DNA from: Sphaeroforma sirkka
Taxonomy: Eukaryota > Opisthokonta > Ichthyosporea > Ichthyophonida
Length of the DNA: 28,715 nt
Reading direction: 5' to 3'
Assembly (NCBI GenBank): GCA_001586965.3
Contig: LUCW03000491.1
Span: forward strand, 1 to 28,715
Below, one piece after another: positions 18,090 through 27,036 of the stretch. The translations under genes were made by a program, and so were the position numbers. The first letter of the stretch is position 1, and each line of letters starts with the position of its first letter. The notes beneath the pieces are model-generated. The model had not been told where the DNA came from, did no database searches, and was given only the letters and a program-made list of their open reading frames with translations.

Positions 18090-20205
18090 GAGGTGAGGGG
18101 TGTCTGAGTCGGATAGGAGCTTCATATTTGTTACCACGATTGGAGCAGTGATGGCAATACAAGACCCATTGCTGACGTCAGACAACCGAGTCTATATTCA
18201 AGTACAAATCAACGGACGTACGTTCAAAGCCTTGATAGACACGGGAGCAAATAGAAGTTGTATCTCACAGACATCCGCAGACCTCCTTGGCCGACCAATA
18301 ACTCCGGCACCACCTGGGTCATTTATATATTTAGCTGACAAGGCGGTGCGAACTCCTCGACTGGGGACGACGGAAGTGGTACCTATAAGGTACGGTACCA
18401 GAATTATCGACGGTTCATTAGAATTGATGAACTTGCCGACGGGTATAGATGTTATAGTGGGGCAAGATATGTTGAAAGGCTTGGGCCTATACATAGGCGG
18501 TATCCAATCGCCACTTGCACCAATAGACCCCACAGAACTAGAAGAGCTCCTCGAACCCATACCACGCCGACAGGCACCTAACACGACGGAACCCGTCGAT
18601 GTACGCCAACGGTTGGCACAGGATTTGGAAGCCAATGCGAAAATTGCCGACAACGCGCGCTGTCGTCTGAAGGGAGTGAGGTAACCATCCCAGTAACCCA
18701 TGAACAAGCGTTGCAGATGCGGCGATCGGCGCGTAACTTCGTATCCGATCGATGGGCCCCCTATGTGGATGAACAAGTGAAGAAGTGGTTGACGGATTTG
18801 GTGATCACGAAACGAACGACACCAACGACTGTTAATCTTCCTCTCCTTGCGGTACCGACATTCGATGCGGAAGGCAACGTCAAGAAGGTACGCGTGTGTT
18901 TAGACATGCGTGCCGTTAACGCGCTTATTCCTGGTGACCAGTTCCTGATCCCCAAGGTCAACGAACTCATATCTCGCCTCAAGAGTAAAAAGTACTACAC
19001 GACGCTGGACATATCGGCTGCATACCACAGGCTGCCCATCCATCCAGACTCACAATACTTATTTAGTTTTACACACGAACGTTATCAGTACTCGTTCACA
19101 TCAGCACCGTTCGGTCTTCATGTACTCACGCAGCAGTTTCAACGTACCTTGAGTACAATACTTGATGGCTTACCGGTTCACCACTATATCGATGACATAG
19201 TTATCGCCAGTGACGGTTATGACGAACACGTTAGGACGGTGCAGAAGGTGATACAACGCTTAACATACCACAGTTTTAAGCTTAACCCTGCCAAGTGCCA
19301 CTTCGCTATCTCCGAAGTCATGATCCTAGGGAAGAAAGTATCGGCACAAGGCATTGACATTGACCATGAAAAGCAGGCCAAGCTGATCGACTGGCCCACA
19401 CCACAACGATACAAAGATATAGCCTCGGCGTTGGGTTTAGCAAATTACCTCCACGAACATCTGCCTAATTTCGCGAACACGGTTGCACCCTTGCGCGAAT
19501 TTTGCAAACTCAAACCAAAGGAGTTGATAGGTGATCGTTGGGAGGAGAGACATGCACAGGCGTGGCAGGCAATGAAAGACGCAGTGGTGAATGCTGTGGC
19601 GTTACACTTTCCGGTCGACGGCATTCCTCTGAACTTGGAAACCGACGCTAGCGATTACGGTTTAGGGGAGCGCTATTCCAATGGGTCAACGGTAAGAAAC
19701 ATTACTTAATGTTCTTTAGTAAGACTCTGAACCATGCGCAACAGAACTACGCCACACCTATGAAGGAGTTACTGGCATTGGTATATGGACTGACACATTT
19801 CAGGGAATACTTGGATGGGCAACGGTTTGCGGTCTTCACGGACCACAAGGCCCTTGTATATATGAACACACAGCTCAAGCTTGATCCGATGCTTCAGAGA
19901 TGGCATCATATCATCGCGCCATTCAACTTTACCATATCGCATATACCAGGAGAGTCAAATGTGCTCCCGGACATGTTAAGTAGAGTACACGAGGGGACAG
20001 CGGAGCAGGACGAACTCGAAATAATGTATACCGACGGCTGGCAGTTATTCCCTAGTTACTTTGAACAAGCGCAACAACACTTTGGACCGAATGACATAGA
20101 TGTATTTGCGGACCCAACCAACGCTCAGCTTCCTCGGTTCTGGACGAAGGATGATGGGGAAGGAGCGTTTGCCCACGACTGGTCGATAGTCGATGGATGG
20201 ATGAA
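18090..20205 (+). pseudogene. pol: Copy C pol: protease, RT, RNase H, truncated MT-like domain
   Basis: Protease has DTGA at 18238-18249. RT has AVNALIPGDQFLIP, AAYHRLPIHPDSQYLFSFTH and the catalytic YIDD at 19185-19196. The connection/RNase H part has TDASDYGLG (first Asp near 19644), KELLALVYGLTHF and FTDHKAL. A domain follows with DVFADPTNAQLPRFW, then GAFAHDW and GWMN, where it is cut at 20205. In copy A pol follows the gag TGA in the same frame; here one extra G near 18097-18100 breaks that. There are frameshifts near 18668 (loss of one G, unique to this copy) and at 19665-19668 (GGGG, shared with copies B and D). Integrase is absent. Confidence 0.9.
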
Positions 20206-20474
20206 TGTGGTAAAAGTCCCCTTAAACCACTATCAGTGTGAAGTTAGAATTAATTTACAATTAATTCACACGAGGTGAATTATTTGTAGACCACGTAGAG
20301 ACAATCAAATATAAGAATAAATACACCGCACTGAGCCTCAGGGAGACTCAGTAGGTTTTAGTATCGTATTTGATGTGTTTACTACATTTTACGACTAGTT
20401 ACTTTAGGTGTATTATTCGATTTTATCTCGAGGATAATAGTGGACGGAGAAGTTCATTTTATTGACGAATTACA

Positions 20475-20630
20475 GGAGTTGATCTCCCTCAGAACCGGGT
20501 AGCTGAAAGGAGCTTGTAAAGTACGACAGGAGCAAAGTCTTCCGAGCACAGGGGAGTTGATCTCCCTCAGAACCGGATAGCCGAAAGGAGCTTGCAAAAC
20601 TACGACAGGAGCAAAGTCTTCCGAGCACAG
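20475..20630. repeat. 78-bp tandem repeat, two units
   Basis: Units 20475-20552 and 20553-20630 both start GGAGTTGATCTCCCTCAGAA and end TCTTCCGAGCACAG, with about five differences. GGAGTTGATCTCC within each unit is a near-palindrome. Confidence 0.9.
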
Positions 20631-20657
20631 ATAAGTGAAAAGAAATCCCCACCTTCC

Positions 20658-20834
20658 ATTTTGCTCGGTTTGATACGTTTGCGTGATTTTCATATATATA
20701 TATATATATATACATCATGCAGATTTTATTATTATTATAAATCTAGAGCAAATTGGAGTGATTAGTAATATATGCAGAAATTAACAGGTGCCCATTTTAT
20801 TTAGCTGATGAGCATTTTATTTCTTCTTTTTTTT

Positions 20835-20879
<45 letters not shown>

Positions 20880-21135
20880 TCCGACCATCCGGTCGAATGC
20901 TACTAATTTTTTATTAAAAAAAAATAATATATATATATATATATATAATTATATATATATCCGTTTTGCTCGGTTTGATACACTTGCGTGATTTATATAT
21001 ATATATATATATATTTTATGCATATTTTTAAAATTATTTTAAATCTAGAGCAAATTGGAGTGATTAGTAATATATGCAAATTTTTTAGCATTTTTTTATT
21101 TCTAAATTTTTATAGATTAATTAGTCATCCGACCA
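20658..21135. repeat. Diverged direct repeat built around (TA)n tracts
   Basis: TTTTGCTCGGTTTGATAC...TTGCGTGATTT, then (TA)n, then AAATCTAGAGCAAATTGGAG and TGATTAGTAATATATGCA occur at 20660-20780 and again at 20963-21078. GT(T/C)ATCCGACCAT follows each, at about 20876 and 21123. (TA)n tracts lie at 20692-20712, 20838-20875, 20926-20960 and 20993-21014. Confidence 0.85.
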
Positions 21136-21772
21136 TTTCCCAACAACCATTCATTCTTCTTTTGATTTTTTTTTAATCCATCTTCGGTCCGAAAATCCAG
21201 ATACTTCAATTCCAATGCGACTTTTCAGGCCGTCGTTGACAATCAAGGCCTCCCTCTGACTAATTAGCAGTCATAGGACGTTTGAACAATGTTTTGACTG
21301 GCCTAGTCAATCCACACAACACGAACATGATGCAGTATCGCAGTTAGGGGTATAGAAGAACGTAATTTGGCGTAGAGAAGGTCGATATGGCAGATTTTCA
21401 TAGGTGTGGGCGAGTACAGCGACGACAAAGGGCAGATAGAGGTGATCAAGAAAAGCAGGTAGCAATGTAGAATCGACAGTGTCAGGCGACGTAGAATGGA
21501 AACGTGTGAATTAAGCGCGCGTGAGACAGGTAGCAATGCAGAAGAGGAGCTAGGCACAGTTTGGGAGAAACTGAGAGAAAAAAAAAAATGCGATTTCAAC
21601 TCGTATTTTCAACAAATATCAACTACGGGAGCAAGTTTTGGTAATCAATTGGCTAGACGAAAAGACTGGCATGGTTAGAAGATCGATTTTTTTCGAAAAT
21701 ATCTCGGAGTCGAATGTTCGCCATCGTTGCATGCGCGAACTTCGATGGTCACGAAAGCATAGGAAAAAAAAT

Positions 21773-21845
21773 ATATCACGGGGGGTATCGAACCCACGAC
21801 CAACACACAACTAGAAGACATATTTACCGATGTTACAAGACAGAA
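21773..21845 (-). tRNA. tRNA-Arg(UCU)-like sequence, degenerate
   Basis: On the minus strand GTGGGTTCGATACC matches the T-arm / Pol III B box. CTTCTAG fits an anticodon loop with anticodon TCT, and CATCGGTAAA resembles a D-loop with the GG pair. A run of eight Ts (21771-21764) follows, as a Pol III terminator would. The acceptor stem does not pair and the D-stem is poor, so this is a pseudogene or a tRNA-derived repeat rather than a working tRNA. A tRNA scan would decide it. Confidence 0.4.
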
Positions 21846-21854
21846 TACATTTTC

Positions 21855-21855
<1 letters not shown>

Positions 21856-21885
<30 letters not shown>
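21856..21885. repeat. (TA)n microsatellite
   Basis: About 15 TA units, directly upstream (minus-strand sense) of the tRNA-like sequence. Confidence 0.9.
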
Positions 21886-21886
<1 letters not shown>

Positions 21887-22521
21887 TTAAATTTCCATTC
21901 TAGAGAGAAAGGAAGTCAACGTAAGTGAATCAGCCGTAGGACCAACATAGCCTGGTACGGTTGTATGATTGTTGGTGAAAACTAAGGAGAACGTTATCAC
22001 CGACGTATAAGGCGAATCGTCAAGATGCAGCGGACTCTTGCAAAGTACAGAAGAAATAGTACATGCAAAAGTAGACAGCACTTATCAGGCATCGTGCAAG
22101 TACACTCAAGTTGGTTTGAATAAGGAATTTGTTTTTTGGTTTTCCAACTTCATAACCGATGTATCTACCTTGGGCTTCAAGGTTATTCTTGGGAACCTTG
22201 ACCTGAACTTCCTGGCTGCAGGCCTCGGATTTGATTGATGTTGGAGTACAGTGGTCCGAAGGTTGGATTAAAGGAGCATTCAGAACGCTAGAACACGACA
22301 GGCGGTTGATCATTGAACACGCTTCGAGTCTATCAGCAACTCTTAATTACTCCTATAGACAGAGCAAAGGAGAGCAAAACGAGTACTCATTAACAAAACC
22401 AACCCAAACAAAATGATTAGCAATCATCAAGGAGCAAGGTGTATTCGAGCGCAACGAGTTTTCGGGGACCCGCAAGCAGACCTTGTAGACATCAACATGA
22501 TTCAATGATAATTAGCTATTT

Positions 22522-22536
22522 TGGTATCACGAGAGG
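22522..22536 (+). promoter_or_regulatory. Primer binding site candidate of family 2
   Basis: TGGTATCACGAGAGG begins with the TGG expected opposite a tRNA CCA end and lies 144 bp before gag. Its complement (…CGTGATA then CCA) matches the 3' side of the tRNA-like sequence at 21774-21780. The LTR just before it does not end in CA, so the call is weak. TCACGAG is also found 155 bp before the family 1 gag (15685-15691). Confidence 0.35.
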
Positions 22537-22579
22537 AGAACGGCGGAAGAAAGTGTGTAACACAAATGGCTGAAGTCAA

Positions 22580-22593
22580 CTATTATATAATAG
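22580..22593 (+). promoter_or_regulatory. TATA-like 14-bp palindrome upstream of family 2 gag
   Basis: CTATTATATAATAG is a perfect palindrome 73 bp before the gag ATG. It could serve as a TATA element. If the transcript starts further upstream, in the LTR, it would be incidental. Confidence 0.3.
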
Positions 22594-23380
22594 CCGACAC
22601 TCCTTCAATCTGGACCAACTATTCATCAACAACACAAAGCCATACATCGAAGTCTTAACATCAAGATGCCTATGCGTCCAACACCCCGTAGCCCTCGACG
22701 CACTCGTCGCGACGGCAAAGCAACCCAGAGATCTTTGTCAGATTTCGAGCAGACCCACCAAGGAGGCACAGCTTCTTCGCGCCAGACAGTAGCATCGCGT
22801 CGAAGAGATGAACAACCGCGACATGAACAGACAGACCAAGACGTGGGCCAGGCAGCAAGCAGGCGACATCAGTTGGGGCACGGGTCTCGCTTATCGGCAA
22901 GAGGGAGAGCAGATCCAGAAGACAGTGAGGTGCAATTTGTGATTAGGCATACTAGTCGTTCAAAGTCTGCTGAACCAGCAGCTGAGCGACACAGGGTAGC
23001 CAATGTCCGAGGTACTTCGGGCATTCATTCAGCGGGTGATAGACCGTATTCATGGCAGCCTTTTCACCGAGCACCTGAACGAGATTTCACTCGAAAGCGA
23101 ACTCGATCGGGGAGTTTTACCAGTGCAAGTCAGGATTCCCTCGCAGGCAACGGGGATGAACGACAAGTCCAACGGCATAGAAATATGTCAGGGTGGGCCA
23201 CGGGCACTCGTCAGCAAAACTCTGACGAAATCAGGGGCCGACAGCTAGAGCAATATTTGAGCGACCCACATGGGGATTATCATAGGGAAGCCGAACGAAA
23301 ACAACTACGTAGACGATGGGAACTCAGCCGACAGCACCGAGACTTCGCGCGATCGATACAGGATATGCGCAAGGCTAGTT

Positions 23381-23456
23381 ACGTTGACGACGGTAAGCGC
23401 AAGTATAGTGACGTCGACGACGGTAAGCGCAAGTCTAGTGAGGTCGACGACGGTAA
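23381..23456 (+). repeat. 30-bp in-frame tandem repeat in gag
   Basis: Units at 23381-23410, 23411-23440 and partial 23441-23456 encode YVDDGKRKYS / DVDDGKRKSS / EVDDG. The period keeps the frame. It adds basic KRK clusters to the Gag linker. Confidence 0.9.
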
Positions 23457-24238
23457 TGTTCATGGCAGCAGAAAACGACCGCACAAAGACGAACAGGCGA
23501 GAGAGCCGATCATGACACCAGCGCAGTGGAACGAGCATCGCCGAGCCATGTGTCAACGCCTCGAAGGGAAGATATCCTTCTTTGTGGATGAACTTTGTCG
23601 AGCACAGGGGAAACTACGATGTCCCAAGATGTACATTACTAACGTCCACGATCGATACGTTGAAAGGAGCGTTGAATACTCAATTGGAAGCTATCAGGAA
23701 GAACAGAGCTCCGGAGCCACGGACATGGCCCGATTGGCCTTTTAGACCGTTATCAATTAAGCAGCACAGCCGATAGAGACACACGAGGGGCGCTAGAAGA
23801 GGCACTGAAGAACGCCCATGTCTCAGGACTAGATGAGTCGTGGATGGTACGTTGGTTCTATAAGGTACTCATACGTTTTAAGGCAGCAAAGGCCACAATT
23901 GACTATCTCCGTGACAACCATAATGAGCTGAGGGTATATCCGGCGGAACAGGTCATAGGACCAAATCTGTCAACATGAGAGCAAGGCCACCGTAGACCCT
24001 ACCTTTAAGAAGTTGGCGAAGGGTACATAGGTTGGGACCACCTGGAGACTGAAGACCTTCTCCGCATTTTAAATCCAGACATACAAGAAACCGATGCCAT
24101 CCTCAGACAACGGGTACGGACACAGATGAATGTGGGGATAGGCGTAGACAGTTTCCAGCCCAACAACGAGATCGTAATTTGAATACGAATACAGGAGGAG
24201 GCAGCACACAACGCACAAGCACGTCTACGACCACCACG

Positions 24239-24292
24239 TGTTACGCGTGCAGAGCGGGTGCCCCACCCAGTTTCAGGCATATATCATCCTGC
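24239..24292 (+). other. Family 2 Gag zinc knuckle, non-canonical spacing
   Basis: It encodes CYACRAGAPPSFRHISSC: C-x2-C-x9-H-x3-C, the same spacing as family 1 with a shared GAPP/QAPP and RHI core. The sequence around it differs, so the spacing is conserved by selection rather than by recent copying. Confidence 0.7.
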
Positions 24293-24556
24293 AAGCACTA
24301 CCAGTCGAACAAAAGGGTTGGATTCACATCCAGCTCGGGCCGAGGATTTAAGCAAGGCGTATCCTTCGATAAGAGTTTGCCCGCGGTCAACACCATTACG
24401 GCTCTAACAGACTCGGACGACCAGCAAACGGAGCAGGAGGGAGACACGCCTACAGACACACACATTGCTTCCATACTGGCACACCCAGACGAAATCGAAC
24501 AGGGTGAGTTAGAAGAGGATGCAACGTGGGAAACCATAGGCAGCGATCAGGAATAG

Positions 24557-26182
24557 GACGTAAGGGTGTCGGATGTAGATGCAACTTTAGTTTTCCCGTC
24601 TAGCACACCTGTGATACTATCGATCAAAGATCCATTACTTTCAATGGACAATCGAGTATTCATATCCATCCTGATTAACGGTAAGACATGCAGGGCGTTA
24701 GTGGATTCTGGGGCAAACAGAAGTTGCATTGATTCGACATCCGCACACGATTGGGGGGATTGCAAATTAAGTCGGCTCCGGAGGGATCCTATATATACCT
24801 AGCTGATCGTAGTCTTTCGTACACGGCGAATAGGCTCAACCGTACAAACTCCAGTACGATATGGTCTAGAGCTCACAGAACAGTCTTTCGAGCTAATGAA
24901 TCTACCACCGGCTATCGACGCGATCGTAGGCCAGGATCTTATGCCTGGCTTAGGGCTATACGTGGGAGGCCTTCAATCGCCATTCTCACCCATAGATCCA
25001 ACGGAGCTAGACAAACTATTGGAACCAATACCGTTGAGACGACCACCAGATTTGACCGAGGAAACCGGTGTTCGCCTGGAACTAGACAAGGAACTGAGGG
25101 ACAATGACGGTATTCGAGAAAAGGACAGGTGCAGACTGGAAGGAGGCGAAGTTAGATTGCCAGTGACACCAGATCAAGCTGCAAGGATGCGGAAGGCAGT
25201 AAGGAACTTTGTAGCAGACAGACAAATGGATACCATGGGTAGATAGACAGGTGCAGAAGTGGATTCAAGATTTGGTCATAGTTCAAAGGGATACAGCCAC
25301 TTCCGTCAACTTACCCTTGCTCGCCGTGCCAGAGTATACTCAATCTGGAGAACTAAAGAAAGTGCGAGTGTGTTTGGACCTCAGAGCGGTGAATGCATTA
25401 ATACCGGCGGATCAGTTCATTATTCCCCGTATCAACGACATCATTGGTAACATTAAAGGGAAGAGATATTACACGACATTGGATCTAACCGCAGCGTACC
25501 ATCGACTCCCGATTCACCCTGATTCTCAGTATCTATTCAGTTTCACACATGGCAAAAGCCAGTATTCCTTTACATCAGCGCCATTTGGACTACACACACT
25601 GACGCAGCAGTTTCAGCGTACACTGAGTGTGATATTGCAAGGACTTCCGGCACACCACTACCTGGACGACATCGTAATAGCAACAGATGACTACGAGGAA
25701 CACGTACGAGTAGTGAAAGAGGTCATTCTGGCGGCTGACGTACCACAGTTTCAAGCTAAACCCTTCAAAATGTCATTTTGCAGTCAAAGAAGTCATGATC
25801 CTAGGGAAGCGAGTATCGAAGGCCGGAATTGATATTTGCCATGAAAAGCAGGCCAAGCTCATTGACTGGCCAACCCCGAAGAAGTACAAAGACATTGCAT
25901 CAGCCTTGGGATTAGCCAACTTTCTTCACGAGCACCTACCAAACTTTGCAGAGGTAGTTGCCCCACCCTGGGATTTGTAAGACTGAAGCCTAAGGAAATC
26001 ATTGGAGACAGGTGGGAACAGAGACACCAGCAAGCTTGGGATGCCATGAAGCAAGCCATAGTTGAGGCAGTAGTGTTGAAATTTCCCGTCGACGAAGTAC
26101 CTTTACAACTCGAAACGGATGCAAGCGACTACGGTATTGGAGGTGCATTGTTCCAGACCATAGAAGGAAGAAGCAATACCTA
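24557..26182 (+). pseudogene. pol: Family 2 pol, first part: protease and reverse transcriptase
   Basis: It starts directly after the gag TAG in the same frame (DVRVSDVDAT). The protease DSGA is at 24704-24715 (ALVDSGANRSCID). A frameshift in the G-run at about 24754-24759 leads to GSYIYLADRS; another restores AIDAIVGQDLMPGLGLYVGG (24896 on). The linker and CRLEGGEVRLPVT precede RT. After a frameshift near 25215-25225, RT runs from 25251 with VRVCLDLRAVNALIPADQF, AAYHRLPIHPDSQYLFSFTH and catalytic YLDD at 25659-25670. Frameshifts near 25755 and 25970 follow, and the RNase H start DASDYGIGGALFQ ends at TAA 26181-26183. The domain order is Ty3-type. Confidence 0.85.
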
Positions 26183-26470
26183 ATGTTCTTCAGCAAGACC
26201 CTCAACGCAGCACAGCGCAATTACGCAACACCCATGAAGGAATTATTGGCCTTGGTATATGGTCTCACACACTTCCGGGATCATCTCGAAGGTCAACGCT
26301 TTTCAGTGTTGACTGATCACAAGGCTTTTGGTGTATATGAACACACAGCTAAAGCTGATCCGATGCTACAACGATGGCATCACATCATAGCGCCTTTCAA
26401 TTTTACTATCTCTGCACATCCCGGGTATAAAGAACGTGTTGCCAGACGCGTGGTCTAGGGCTTTCATGAG
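26183..26470 (+). pseudogene. pol: Family 2 RNase H, main part
   Basis: ATG 26183 overlaps the preceding stop (TAATG) and opens MFFSKTLNAAQRNYATPMKE, then LLALVYGLTHFRDHLEGQRF and LTDHKAF. These carry the Glu and second Asp of the RNase H active site; the first Asp (DASDYG) is in the upstream frame. The DPMLQRWHHIIAPFNFTIS block closes the domain. The frame breaks at about 26335 and 26420. The layout is the same as in family 1 at 19709. Confidence 0.85.
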
Positions 26471-27036
26471 GGAACTGTTGAGACCGAGGACCCCGGAGGT
26501 ACTATATGCAGAATGTTGGCAACTTTTTCCAGACTACTTTGAGCAAGCGCAACGGATTATGGTGAGAATAATGTCGATGTCTTTGCTTCGCATCAGGATT
26601 CATCATTTGCCACGCTACTACACCGACGATGACAGGTGGAGCGTTTGCACATTGTTGGAAGGATATAGACGGATGGATGAACCCACCATGGAGATTAATC
26701 CTAGAATGTGCGCAAGATACGATCAGAGAGGGCCACAGCTACGGTGTGTCTCCACCGTAGGCCCACGAGCCTTGGTTCCAGTTATTCAAGTCAGCTTCTA
26801 CAAAGCGACCCAGTATTAGTTCCAAGGACAGCCCACTCCTTCCTCAAATACGGAAAGTATGCGAGTGGCAAGGCACCATGGGGTCACACAGTCATTGCCA
26901 GAGTAGGCCCACGCAATGGTTACAGCCTTCCAGCGACGTTTTCAGCACGATTGGGATGCAGAACCGTCCTCAGTATCGAAAGTCACCCCATTAGATACGT
27001 CTCGGCTGGTATCTGATCGCTATCTCGGAAGTAGCC
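26471..27036 (+). pseudogene. pol: Family 2 DIRS-like methyltransferase-type (MT) domain and linker
   Basis: Between RNase H and integrase the sequence reads ECWQLFPDYFEQAQR, a decayed DVFAS stretch, LPR, and GWMNPPWRLILECAQDTIRE (NPPW at 26680-26691), then a linker (TAHSFLKYGKYASGK). Order and motifs parallel family 1 (DVFADPTNAQLPRFW...GWMNPPW). Such D(V/L)FA...N.Q.PR...NPP(F/W) blocks are known from DIRS-type elements, where they are assigned to a Dam-like adenine methyltransferase. Whether this domain methylates DNA is not shown. At least three frameshifts and a stop after GVSPP interrupt it. Confidence 0.6.

Larger units (their letters stand above)
14713..20205 (+). mobile_element. Family 1 Ty3/gypsy-like retrotransposon copy C (best preserved, 3'-truncated)
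   Basis: It begins with TGTGGTCAGAATACAAG at 14713 and runs through LTR/leader, gag, protease, RT and RNase H into the MT-like domain. It is cut at 20205 inside WMN(PPW), where a new sequence starts with TGTGGT. It lies head to head with copy B, 4.1 kb away. It has about five one-base frameshifts in 4.4 kb of coding sequence, far fewer than A or B. About 450 bp of the LTR is replaced by a 57-bp inverted insert (14968-15024). Integrase and the 3' LTR are missing from the window, or lie beyond the inserted element. Confidence 0.9.
20206..22665 (+). mobile_element. Probable 5' LTR and leader of family 2 element
   Basis: At 20206 copy C is interrupted by TGTGGTAAAAGTCCCC, starting TGTGGT like the family 1 LTR. 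From here to the family 2 gag ATG (22666) there is no supported gene. The region is AT-rich and holds a 78-bp tandem repeat, five (TA)n tracts, a 300-bp-spaced direct repeat, a tRNA-like sequence and, near its end, a TGGTATCACG primer-site candidate. It is called as the element's 5' region because it lies between the breakpoint and gag. Part of it could be older host DNA. At 2.3 kb it would be a long LTR. Confidence 0.4.
22666..24556 (+). pseudogene. gag: Family 2 gag, frameshifted
   Basis: ATG 22666 opens MPMRPTPRSPRRTRRDGKAT, sharing PTPR..RR with the family 1 Gag. The first 359 codons are open: a very basic, Arg/Ser-rich region, a 10-residue repeat (DVDDGKRKSS type, 23381-23456), RKRPHKDEQAR and a helical LEGKISFFVDELCRAQGK. 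Three frames are then needed: PRTWPDWP (23722-23745), DTRGALEEALKNAHVSGLDE (from 23776) and the zinc-knuckle/acidic tail (24179-24556), ending TAG 24554-24556. About 190 bp are missing near 24025-24045 relative to family 1. The order matches family 1 throughout, so the two Gags are homologous though diverged. Pol follows in the same frame after the TAG. Confidence 0.85.

Noticed and set aside
18198-18776. 192-codon minus-strand frame across copy C protease
   Set aside because: It is the antisense shadow of a recognisable protease with DTGA on the plus strand.
20838-20960. (TA)n arrays as a CRISPR array or origin
   Set aside because: They are simple microsatellites without spacers of regular length, in a eukaryotic context.
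20988-21176. Hydrophobic ORF in the TA-rich region
   Set aside because: The IYIYIYIY run is simply translated (TA)n, not a membrane protein.
22038-22238. 66-codon frame in the family 2 leader
   Set aside because: No motif, no upstream signal and no homologue among the other copies; the length is expected by chance.
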